From contig NC_064041.1 in the NCBI RefSeq assembly GCF_932526225.1, positions 14,602,951 through 14,666,950 of the forward strand: 64,000 nt of DNA, given 5' to 3'. A program made the position numbers and the translations under genes. Origin of the DNA: Nematostella vectensis. Lineage: Eukaryota > Cnidaria > Anthozoa > Actiniaria > Edwardsiidae. Positions 48,001 through 64,000 of the stretch are shown here, one piece after another (position 1 is the first letter of the stretch; every line of letters begins with the position of its first letter). The notes under the pieces are model-generated. The model ran no database searches. It saw nothing but the letters and a program-made list of their open reading frames with translations, and was not told where the DNA came from.

Positions 48001-49861
48001 CTGGTATTGTTTCAAAAGCAGTAAAAATCGCTGTTGTGCTGCGAAGTCGTTTGTTGCATTGTCTGTCTGCAGTTAGCTGCGCGAAACGTTGACAGCATTG
48101 CTAGTATGGGGTTCATGTTGAAAAACCGACATTGGTGACAACATTTTTGTCAAGGGTTCAGGTTACTGGAATTTAGTAGCCCTACTCCTTGGTCAAAGAA
48201 TATTATAAAAAATCGATCATTTTTGAATTTTTTGTATCATTTAAGGGAGTTATGTTCTTGGGAAAGGGTTTAATTTGGTTATCTACTTTTCTTACTATTT
48301 GCTTTCCTCCGTTCATCCAGTTCCATTATTTCGATTGTATCTTTTAGCGGAGCACCATAGCCAAAGAAAAGTGGTATAGCTATACGATAAAGTTCCTGTG
48401 GTCACGATGGGATTCCTGTGGATTTTCGAATGTCGGTGCCTCGCTCTCTGATTGGCCGAAAATTGAATAGCACCAAAGCGGGAACGCGCGCGTACAGAAA
48501 AATAATTTTCCAATTTCCTTCATTCGTCGAACATGCTACAACAAAGCCAAAGCTTGTACCAGTTATAGTACTATAAAACACTGTGAAAATAGACGAATAT
48601 TAATTTAGTCTTCTAAGGTGAACTCATTGCCCTTAAGGAAGGTGAACTTGTAAAAGGCGAAAGCATTCGGAGTGTTGTTTTCAACTCTGAATGGGAAACT
48701 GAAAGACGATGACTTTCGATGAAGTATCGGTTAATAAATATCGACTCTCTTGAATCTGGCATGGAGAAGTGTGATTGTCGTCAGAAAGCTTTCGTTCGTT
48801 CTGTTTGCCGCAGAGATTGTCAAAACTATTCGTACAACAAAAATTTGCCTGTTTCCTGTATTTCCTCTGTTAGATCAAATCAGATTTAAACTTGGCACAC
48901 TAAATTTAACAGAGACCAATTCTGTAAATGTGAATATTAAAAAATTAATGACACATTAAATTATTTGAAATTTATTTTACGGCAAACGTCCATTTAACCA
49001 ACGCGCCCGGTTGCTAGTGTTTTATAACAGACTTTTCACGGTTGAAATCTTTTCCTTTTACTTTAAACAAAGACTCAGGCACCTAAATTTAAAGCTTTTA
49101 GTATCTTCTTTCACATCCCAATAAGATTTTTCGGGTTCAAGGCTTACATAGTAGTGTTCGACAGCCATATCTTATAACGAAGGGTTTTTTTTTAACAAAA
49201 CATTGCCCTCCCCAATCCATTATAATTTTTTCCCAGTTGAGAAAAATTATTTCGACCCCATAACCTTTAGTCTAATCTTGATGCATTCATTCCCATGAAA
49301 AATAATTAAAAGCAGCTTACAGAAAATATATATATGTATACCTTACTTTTTATGAAAGCAAAACATCATTCAGCAAACATGCTCGGTCATCAAAAAGGAA
49401 AAAAAACTTCTAAGAACCCCAAAAACAGTTATCAGAAGCTTGTGTTGTTGTGATCTCTTTTGAAATGTTTAAAACTCATGAATGAATTATAAAAATTAAC
49501 ACGCCTTTTTATTTTTGTTCTTTATAGTATACTTGAATTATACAATTACAATTTTATAGTCTGAAATCACAGCCACGGTGCTACATTGGTTGATCAGTGG
49601 GAAACACATCCTGTACGGTCCCTCAGAAACAAAGCAACATTGTAAGATTAGATTTTTCTCGCTCTCAGGCAATATACGAAAATGGATAGAAAAATATTCG
49701 GGTCCATAAGTTTACGTACCGCCCACGTATCATAATTCGGGAATTGGGCTTCAAGTTGAAAACGGCGAAGGGATGCCCCTGCCCACCCCCCAAAGTCTAT
49801 CCATTTAACATGAACTAAACTATTCTCTCTACTCTACTCACTTCCATACATCCTAGGATTG
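45012..49861. other. AT-rich intergenic region
   Basis: Nearly 5 kb without a gene I can support. Poly-C at 47048-47062 and poly-T at 47249-47272 flank an unremarkable stretch. A 64-codon open frame at 47558-47752 is not recognised and lacks supporting signals. Confidence 0.45.
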
Positions 49862-55774
<5,913 letters not shown>

Positions 55775-55837
55775 CTGCCCGATTTGAAGGGAAAGATTCT
55801 GAGTTTATCAAGGTGAATCTACTGCAAATCAAAATAT

Positions 55838-56979
55838 GGGATGCAATTTCCCACGGACGTAGACTGAGGCCGAGTCCGCGGCCTCCCAGCGGTCAAACCC
55901 ACTCTCCGTCGGAAACTTCCGAATAAACATCTTCGGAAACGAGCATAATAAAACAAAATGGAGGCCATACGACGAATAAGTTACGTCTCTCTCTTATGTG
56001 CCCGTACGAGTAAAAGAGACAATTCCTGGCTTCGTTGTATGCTGAATGAATTTTCCAACCATTTTTAATTAAAATTTTCAGATAATGTATCTTTATAATT
56101 TTAGAACCATGACACTGATGGCGGCTTACCTTTTTTCCCTTTGTCCTATTTTACTAAAATTAAGTATTAAAGTAAGCTTAATTTTTTTGAGTAAGTACTA
56201 ATGTTACAGGCGCGTTCCCAGGATTGGCCGGGGGGGAGGGGGGGTGCGCAGTCATAGGTATCATGGAAAATGCATAGTATTTGAAGATTCCTATATAAGA
56301 AATGCCCCACTTTTTGGCCGCCAGGGGGCGAGCGCGCACCCGCCTGTGTACGCGCCTGATTTACAAAAAAATATGTCTTTGATACCTGCTTTTCTATATC
56401 AATTTTGAGGGTTTACATGGATTTAAACTCATCACCGTAAGTAACTTATTATAAGTACTTTAAAATACTCAATTAAAACTCACGGAGGAATCTACAGAAA
56501 TTACATTATGAATTGGCTTTTTTTTAGATAGATATCATATTATACCTAGGGCTGCGCAACCTCTCCACTCCCCCTCAGCTAATTCTGAATACGCGCCTGC
56601 TAAACGTTAACGTTCTTGTTATGATTACCAGAGATAAAACGCAACACAACGAACCCGCACGTTCCTAAGTCAAAATTAGGAAACTAATTGGCTGACTCAC
56701 TTGTCCGTTCTTGCTCATTTATTATTGTTTTAATCTGCCTGATGACATATAAAGTAACTAAATATAAAGTAAACTAACTAAATTGAGTTGCAAAGGACCT
56801 ACTAGGTATTATTTATTATGATATGTCACCACACAAAAGTCGGACCGCCATCTTGGATTTCTCCGACCATCTCGCATTTTCCGAAGATGGTGTTCGTAAG
56901 ATTCCAACTGATAAGTTGGGTAAGACCGCTGGGAGTCCGCGGACTCGGCCTCATTCTACGTCCGTGGGGAAATGCATCC
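55838..56979. mobile_element. 1.14-kb non-autonomous element with 8-bp target duplication (hAT-like)
   Basis: Inverted ends of about 125 bp, starting GGGATGCAATTTCCCACGG and including GAGGCCGAGTCCGCGG. CAAAATAT occurs at both flanks (55830-55837 and 56980-56987), the 8-bp length typical of hAT. The inside has no transposase. It begins 64 bp upstream of the POLI ATG, so it lies in the POLI promoter or 5' UTR. Confidence 0.85.
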
Positions 56980-57368
56980 CTCAAAATATAGCGGCGAACA
57001 GTATTTACGCGCATTGGCACGGTTCCAGTCTTCTCTCTATAGATTGGACAAGGGACCCCGCGTGGTCGGGAGAGACCAAAGAGAGACGCTGTGACGTGCA
57101 GTTCTCAACACTGGAGATCGATATTATAAACAAATACAAAATACTTGACTTCTTTGAAAATCCAGGGATATTTCTCTTTAACGTTTAGAGGGAAATACCC
57201 CTGGGTTTCCGAGGATGAATACTTGAACGAAACGCAAAAACAAATTACGACTGTCACTTTTAAGTGCATTTGAAAATGCAAATGAAACTGGCTAATTCTA
57301 GAAGAGCTAAAATGAGCTAGTTATTGCTTAAAACAGAAACAATTAAATAAAGCTCACGTTTTATTGTA

Positions 57369-57493
57369 CCCTCCTACGCAGAGCTTTTTGTGTCACTCGT
57401 TTCTTTTGCTCTAAAGGAAAGAAAAGGGAACGAGCGACACCGAAAGCGGAAAAAAAAGGGAACGAGCGACACCGAAAGCTCTGCGCAGGAGGA
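57369..57493. mobile_element. 125-bp MITE flanked by TA
   Basis: Ends CCCTCCTACGCAGAGCTTT / AAAGCTCTGCGCAGGAGGA, with TA on each side. Contains two direct copies of GGGAACGAGCGACACCGAAA, so the right arm has been duplicated. Confidence 0.75.
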
Positions 57494-58328
57494 TAGTTTT
57501 ATTGATGCTTGGATAAAAATTCTGGAACACATTAAATATAATTTTAAATAAACATGCGCACACCCTGCGCAATCCCCTAGGCGCACTAAGGTAAGTACGT
57601 CATCTAAAGACAACATAAACCGGCACATGGTCTCCCTAACATTAACACTACATGAAGTACTGACCCACGCTGAGACACAGAGGCAAAAAAACAGCCGCCT
57701 GCTTTTGTGGGGCACCTCTTTGGAAAAAGGTCGATGCCTACATACTTTTATATTGCAACCATTTTAGATATTCTTGTCAAACGCAGTAAAAAAATTGGTT
57801 AAAAGAAAAGGTTTGCAGACTGCGCGTGAACTCACGCGTCCTGGACAATTGGGAGGTCTGTGGTGACGTCACAATTTAGAACCTAAAAGGTAGTCTGCAT
57901 TTGCTTTCAGAGGCTATCGCACCCACAAAATCCCTTGGGTATTTTTGTGGATCCCATTACTGTCTTGCGGATCACCAGGACATGGGTGGCCATAGAGAAC
58001 GCGATTGGCTGGGAAAGAAAAAATACGAGACATCTTACTATTTATAGCACGATATCCTTTGATCTGGCTTATGTGGCGCGTGGGTTCTTAGGCTACGAAG
58101 GGGCTATTAAAAAGAACTTTGTTAACGAGATATTTATTTCAGTAGCAAACTAAATCCTCTCGAATCATAGCGAAACTCGAGCCATCTGGAAATTACAAAA
58201 TTCTAAGGAATTAAATAATGCAGGGAAAGCTATATTTGTCTCCTGAAAAGTTTTAGTTCGTCTTGTAAAGGAAAAGTTTTCCCTCTCCTTAACTTGTTAG
58301 TAGACTTTTGCAAATGTTAATTTCTTCA
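57494..58328. other. Spacer between POLI side and the PAN/fibrinogen-like gene
   Basis: No gene seen. A GTGACGTCAC palindrome (CRE-like) lies at 57862-57871. Confidence 0.45.
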
Positions 58329-61300
58329 TTATGAAATGTCCCGTCTAACTTGATCGAAGAGGTTATAACGTACTGCTGTATTTGGATGAAATCCACGGTG
58401 CTCCGCATTCGTGATCATCATGACCATCAAACACTGCAAGACAAAAAGGCAATTCCGTCATCGACGGTCTGATCGGGTTTGCTGTGGTGGGTCCCAGACC
58501 CTTGGACCATCTCAGATTATATGAAATCTGGTACGACAGCGCACACGCGAGAAACCTCAAGTTCCGTTCCGTTAAGCTTGAAATAATAAGTATTCCACCC
58601 TGACTAATTGATAAATATGGTAATTGATTGTGGGAAGTATATAAATGTGGAGAATGACATGGGCAAACTAATGAATCATTTTAAAGTAATTGTTGCAGAC
58701 GTAATACCCCCATAACTATAAAAGGTATGATCTTATCCCTAAGGCATCACTAAGATCACCACATTTTCACGGACAATTCTCAAATCAAACAAAGTTGATC
58801 TACATAGTTGCTCTACATATCGACAGTTTGGTTCTTTGACGTCATTAGCACGCATGCGTACAGCAATCAAAACCATCCCACATGGATCTCGTCTAACGTT
58901 GTTTAGGTATCACGAGATCAAGTACTCTGGTTTTGGCGCAGGGTCTATTCCTGCTGATCAAGAAGCTGGCTTCTATTTGCTTCCCTGGTGGAAACTGGAA
59001 GACATGTATCTTGGTTCTAAATTTATCTCGTGCACTGATGATGTAGAGGGAAATTTAAAAGACAAAAGATTATTTTGTCTTTTTCTAAATTTCACTGATT
59101 ATTAATACATGAGGAAAATTTAGAAGCATCTATTGTTTTCGTGGGAATTTCGCTAGTAATCATCCCTTAGAAAACAAAGCAATCCGAGTTGATCATGGTA
59201 TTACTATAAAAAGTTCACTTTAAATTGGGACTTTAAAAGTAAAAATACGTTGATCGATTCACTTAAAACAAATCTTTGGTTTTAATTTCCGATTTACTAA
59301 GATGTTCACAGTGGAAAGACATTGAACGGTAATTGATAACAAAGAGCGGATCTATTGCTAGAATGATCAAGATAGGTGAGTACCTCTATGGCAGCCGTTA
59401 GATATCTTGTATCCCAGAGACACGCCTTTGCAGTTGGACTCCCACACATAAGGGTACTCGTACGAGACGGTTATTCTTGGACAGCTATAAACAACATTTT
59501 TGGAATTAGTAGGATTCTTCGACAACTAGGAACAACATCAGTATAATTCTTAACCCTATTCAGACTAGGGCTCTTTAAGCCCCCCCTCCCCCCCCCCCTC
59601 CGGGAAAATTGCTATAACTTCTGAACCATAGCAGCTAAGAGGCTAAAACTTGGTGACTTTTCCTAAAATCTATCTGCGGACGTTTTGAATGCCATTGACA
59701 TGTCGAGGAGACGCTCCATGTTACCATGGCGACCGTTTTATCGCACATAGGTTTCCTAAAAACTTAAAAGTAGTGAATTTTTCATATTTTGGTCCTGTTT
59801 CTCAGATTTAAATGCCTGTTTTGACTTTTGTTTACGTGACAAGTTTCACAACAGCGCTAGAATTTTTTTACCTCGGATATTTGGGGGGAGGGGTGGGTAA
59901 ATTTTGCTTTGTATCTGTTGTTAAAAATGTCGCTAGATTTACTAGATGACACTTTAAAAGCTAATATTATGCATTTATCATTACTATAAGCAATGATAAA
60001 TGCATGCAAATACTTTTTTCTGTAATAATTCCAGATTTTTTTTTTCTTTTGCAAAAAACCATAAGAATCCAAGAAGGCGGATCCAAGATGGCGGACCCAG
60101 GATGGTGGAAATTCTTACAAAAAAAATGATTATAAAACGTTTTTATGACCTTTTTGCATTGAAAAGCCGTTAAAAGGTTGATTTTGACATATCTGAATGA
60201 TGCAAAATGATTTCAACCCGATATCTGATAATTTGGGCAATATTTAAAAGAATAGCTAGACATCGTATTTATGACATCATTGTCATAATTGATTCTACCA
60301 CACCCAAAATGGGCCGTTATGATTATTTGCATGCTGGTGCTCATTGTCTGTTAGCTTGATGGTCATAGCCTAAGCGGTTCATGAAATACGGAGCATATCA
60401 ATATTTGTGTGACTTTCATACCCACTCGGCCGACCTCTTGGAGGCCTGGGTCTTAGGGCTTTTCAAGATCAGTGAGAAAAAAATTTGACCGAGCGGTCAA
60501 GTTTTTTTTAACAAATTTTGGCCTCGAGTCTCAAATTTACAGGAATAAGCATTTTTCACCATGTTTTCTGGAGAACCGGGAGCGGGAAAACTTTAGCTCT
60601 TCTAAATATAAGCATCATCAATGCCCATATAAGGCAATACATACGAAGGACACTATATGTTGGGAATATGTTTGATATGGGGGACCCTTTCAGCCCCCCC
60701 ACCCCGGTCACAGACAGCTCAAAATAGCCCAGTCTGAATAGGGTTAAACAAGTATGATTTAGTATGATTCTTGGATAACTAAGAACAAGATTAGTATTGA
60801 GCTGTTTCCAGGAATCGTCTAACGGGAAAGCGGTAGACTTGGTGTCTGTAAGAAACTCGCCTTGATCCTTTGCAGGACGAGTCAAAGTTCGACGATCCAG
60901 AGGGAATCTTCAAATAAAGAAAAATAAGGTTGTTCAGGGGGCCGTTATTCTTTGTTTGTTTGTTCGTTTGTTTGATTGTTTGTCTGTTTATGTTTTTGTT
61001 TATTTATTTGTTTGTTCGTTTGTTTGTTTGTCTGCTTGTTTTTCCTTCTTCGGTAGCCCCAAAAATTCTTTTATTTATTGGTGAGAGATATTTCATCTCT
61101 AATGGCGGTGAATGGAGCGTGCTAGCTACGCCCTGATTATATGTGGGGAGTACAAGAACCGGCTGTACGCGTGATTGTATTAGAGTGGATGGTGCATGTT
61201 GGGGAGGCAGTACCTATACTGACAATAAAGTCAGTCGCATCGAAACCGAATTTTGAAACTAAACTCCTTATCTACTCCTCCGTCGCGGAATTGCTACACA

Positions 61301-63050
61301 AGAATTGGATCCACCCAACCTCCTCTGCAAATAGATTATAATACCATTTTATAACTAGCTATAAATGTTGGAGCTGGTCCATTTCCATGAGTAGCCCCCT
61401 ATTAGTATTCTTCACTCAATATTCGTGGATATCAATTATTACATACTTACACGGTAGAACACAGTGTAACGGTAGTCGAAATCGACTCGAAAAGTCCCTG
61501 TAGAGAAGCGCAAGTGCGGTTAATCGAGATATACAAATGAATTTTGATCATTATGGAATCTATAATAATTCGAGCTAATAAGGGCATTTTATCATGCATT
61601 ATTGTTACAGTGTGTTTTAATACACTTAACTTAACTTAACTTCTAGATATTACTCAGGGTATAATATTTGCTCGAGGTATAACCTATCTAACCTTCTCTT
61701 TGGGCAAGCTGGTGGATGTCCGCATCAGATAATTTTCTCGCTGTGATGGTCGCATTAGTGAACGGAACACAGAGCTGTTCGTCCATGCAGTTGTACTCTA
61801 ACCGCTGCAGATGGTTGTTGTCGGTTGAGCTAATTCCAACCGCAAGCGTCCACCCCCCACCTAAAACGTAAAAAAATATTGATGAAAGAAAGGAAGGATG
61901 GAAAATATTGATGAAAGGAAGGAAGAAAGGAAGGAAGGAAGGAAGGAAGGAAGGAAGGAAGGAAGGACGGACGGAAGGACGGAAGGAAGAAAGGAAGGAA
62001 GGAAGGAACGAAGGAACGAAGGGACGAAGGAAGGAAGGGACGAAGGAAGGAAGGAACGAACGAACGAACGAAGGAGGGAGGGAGGGAGGGAGGGAGGGAG
62101 GGAGGGAGGGAGGGAGGGAGGGAGGGAGGGAGGGAGGGAGGGAGGGAGGGAGGGAGGGAGGGAGGGAGGGAGGGAGGGAGGGAGGGAGGGAGGGAGGGAG
62201 GGAGGGAGGGAGGGAGGGAGGGAGGGAGGGAGGGAGGGAGGGAGGGAGGGAGGGAGGGAGGGAGGGAGGGAGGGAGGGAGGGAGGGAGGGAGGGAGGGAG
62301 GGAGGGAGGGAGGGAGGGAGGGAGGGAGGGAGGGAGGGAGGGAGGGAGGGAGGGAGGGAGGGAGGGAGGGAGGGAGGGAGGAGCGAACGAAGGAAGGAAC
62401 GAAGGAACGAAGGAGGGAAGGAACGAAGGAAGGCTAGGACATCACATACCAAAGCGTTCCATATCACAGTAGGCCACGATTCTTCCACCAAATGGCAGTT
62501 TAAAGGGATAGTACCCACTCGGAACGGATGCACGAGCAGATTTGAGGTCTGCGCATGATTGGACGCGATTCTTCGGGGGAAAAAAGAAAAAATAATGAGA
62601 AATGTTCTAATGGTAAACATATTTTTGATAACAAAACATAGGTTAGAAGAGGAACAAACAACCAAACTCGTGCTTGTTGTAACAAATTTAAAACATTTTT
62701 TTTAACTGTACTTTATTGTATGGTTCCACGTTTTCCATGTATTGAACTCCCCGACTTCCCGGTCCGAAGTCCGCACGATGTGTGTGCCGGTCCGCATCTT
62801 TCAGCATACACATCCTGTCGTTTTTACGGAAGGCGATACTAAGGCAGAAGAACTCCGACTGACACCGTGACATGCAATCCACGACATCCCACGCCTCGCT
62901 CTCGCGAATTGTGTGACCTTTCACCTCATAACCATATATGGAATACGATGACTCACATTGCTGACCGCTGACATATCGAAGACATAGTAGCCATGGTAAC
63001 AGAAAAAATGTAAAGTTTCCGATGGCTTTCATTCCTAGCAAGGGGTACAA
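58329..63050 (-). CDS. Secreted PAN/apple plus fibrinogen-like protein
   Basis: Eight exons by my reading: 63050-62712, 62570-62450, 61860-61693, 61497-61451, 60907-60861, 59484-59384, 58599-58556 and 58433-58329, 323 residues, phases consistent. The N-terminus is a signal peptide (hydrophobic FTFFLLPWLLCL; a second Met at codon 7 may be the true start). Residues about 32-110 form a cysteine-rich PAN/apple domain (VVDCMSRCQSEFFCLS). Then comes the fibrinogen-like hallmark SCADLKSARASVPSGYYPF, CDMERF and GGGWTLAVG, followed by GTFRVDFDYRYTVFYR, IPSGSSNFDSSCKG and CPRITVSYEYPYVWESNC. Exon 5 uses a GC donor (AG|GCGAGT). The first six exons are good; the last two (ending NAEHRGFHPNTA... and DQVRRDIS) are less sure. 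Likely an extracellular lectin- or matrix-like protein; function unknown. Confidence 0.75.
59550..60747. mobile_element. 1.19-kb piggyBac-like non-autonomous element
   Basis: TTAA at both borders (59550-59553 and 60744-60747), with inverted ends CCCTATTCAGACT / AGTCTGAATAGGG. TTAA duplication with CCC-starting ends is the piggyBac pattern. There is no transposase. It lies in intron 5 of the PAN/fibrinogen-like gene and contains the diverged foldback copy at 60391-60450. Confidence 0.85.
60391..60450. repeat. Diverged single arm of the window-start foldback repeat
   Basis: GCATATCAATATTTG and the following 45 bases, up to GGAGGCCTGGGTC, match 168-226 with scattered changes. It links the two ends of the window through one repeat family. 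Confidence 0.8.
60950..61045. repeat. (TTTG)n microsatellite
   Basis: Degenerate TTTG/TTCG tetranucleotides in intron 4 of the PAN/fibrinogen-like gene. Confidence 0.85.
61885..62430. repeat. (GGGA)n/(GGAA)n tetranucleotide tract
   Basis: A pure GGGA run at about 62073-62380 flanked by GGAA and GGAAC variants, filling the intron between exons at 61693-61860 and 62450-62570. The long Pro-Ser or Arg-Glu-Gly open frames through it are artefacts. Confidence 0.97.
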
Positions 63051-64000
63051 ATATTTATGAGAAATAAATAGTTATCCTAAAATTGCATTAACGCTTTTTT
63101 TATGAAATTTATTCAAAGAACGATAACGCCATTCTTCATTAATCATTTTTGGACTTTTCTATTCTTAATTAATCATTTATGGACAATTCCTGGTGCTTGT
63201 ATTAGGCTTCCTAATTAAGTGTGCACTCTTAGACCCCATGTGCCATGACCCGCAGTGCGCCATGGGTATTAATTGATTACGTAAATAAGCGTTAAGGCGA
63301 AAAGAAAAAAACTTTTCAGTGGTAGATGTTCCATAGTTGGATACATGGATATCGAGTTGCTCCTAATAATATGCTTATGATGTCAATTAACTTATTAATG
63401 AAGAAATGATGTTTTTTGGGGGGTAAAAAAATTGCGTGCATTAACCACATGGGCCTCAGCAGGAACCTAGATAGCCTCACCGAGAATGCCATAAACAGAT
63501 GCAAGGCTTGTATTCTCTAACCAGTAGTGCAAGCCATTTGTCATTTTGCAATTTCTTATAGTCAACATTGATTGAAATAGGTGTATACAGTTAAAAGGAG
63601 AACAGAAAGTGGGATGGATTGTTTTCTATTTAAGTATTCCCAATAACTTAACAAACTAGAATGGGGAAATTGGGGGAAGTCGTGCCATAAGTTTGGTAAG
63701 GAAAAGTTTTTGAAATAAATTAAAAAAAACGATACTTTAAGTGTGTTATTTAAAAAGCATACAGACAAATACTGATTTTAGTTATGAAAGATTTAGTACA
63801 TCGAAAACTAATGTTGTAAAAGTTTCCTTTTTATAAAACGATCCTTTTCTAAGCATGATAATTATGCCAGCATTTAGCATTCTTAGAAAGTTATTTTTTT
63901 GTTCTTGGTCCTGTCTTACCTTTTGTGTTGAAACCACTGTTGATTTAATTGCGACAACCTAGCTAAATCTCGAGCCGAATTGATTTGACTAGTATTAACA
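63051..64000. other. Upstream flank of the PAN/fibrinogen-like gene
   Basis: AT-rich, with no exon or repeat of note; probable promoter and distal flank. Confidence 0.4.

Noticed and set aside
58836-59105. 89-codon plus-strand frame MTSLARMRTAIK...
   Set aside because: No recognisable domain, no supporting signals, and it overlaps an intron of the minus-strand PAN/fibrinogen-like gene.
60556-60885. 109-codon minus-strand frame MTRPAKDQGEF...
   Set aside because: It is an alternative frame of exon 5 of the PAN/fibrinogen-like gene that continues into the piggyBac-like element; the phase-consistent frame gives IPSGSSNFDSSCKG.
61688-62665. Pro-Ser or Glu-Gly-Arg repeat proteins over 200 residues
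   Set aside because: Produced by the GGGA/GGAA microsatellite inside an intron; true exons on either side use other boundaries.

Overview
The window reads as nuclear DNA of an animal, most likely an anthozoan cnidarian (a sea-anemone-type genome such as Nematostella is my best guess, by inference only). The reasons are intron-rich genes with GT-AG introns, animal-wide orthologues that align closely to vertebrate proteins, single-exon class A GPCRs, a secreted PAN/fibrinogen-like protein, and AT-rich spacers full of microsatellites, minisatellites and short inverted-repeat transposons.

Layout, left to right. 1-640: foldback repeat with a 39-bp tandem array. 1323-6870 (+): the C-terminal ten exons of an ABHD16A-type lipase, with a G-rich 23-bp minisatellite filling one intron. 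8304-22175 (-): a complete 16-exon ZGPAT orthologue (CCCH finger, Tudor-like segment, G-patch, coiled coil). Two minisatellites sit on two of its splice donors, and a nearly intact LINE fragment lies antisense in its last intron. 22547-26103 (+): an 8-exon STEEP1 (CXorf56) orthologue, head-to-head with ZGPAT across 371 bp. 26925-27689 (-): a single-exon F-box protein. 31793-32653 (+): a divergent orphan GPCR. 35999-39512 (-): a DOK-family adaptor (PH, PTB, many tyrosine motifs). 43884-45011 (+): a second, more canonical GPCR. 49862-55774 (-): a 3-exon DNA polymerase iota. 58329-63050 (-): a secreted PAN/apple plus fibrinogen-like protein in 8 exons, the last two being less certain.

The genes do not form an operon or pathway. 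Some are loosely linked in theme: ABHD16A and STEEP1 act at the ER membrane, the two GPCRs and DOK belong to signalling, and POLI is a translesion polymerase. Spaces between them hold non-autonomous DNA transposons, several with clear target-site duplications: piggyBac-like TTAA, hAT-like 8 bp, and mariner-like TA.

The most striking observation is in ZGPAT. The 48-bp, 25-copy minisatellite at 13391-14548 is built from the 3' end of the G-patch exon plus its 5' splice site. The second minisatellite, ending at 11640, begins exactly where the coiled-coil exon runs out, and each unit again carries a GTACGT donor-like site. Thus two separate arrays in one gene appear to have multiplied exon-intron boundaries. 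All splice junctions here were read by eye from consensus sites, phase continuity and remembered family sequence. No transcript data or database search was available.
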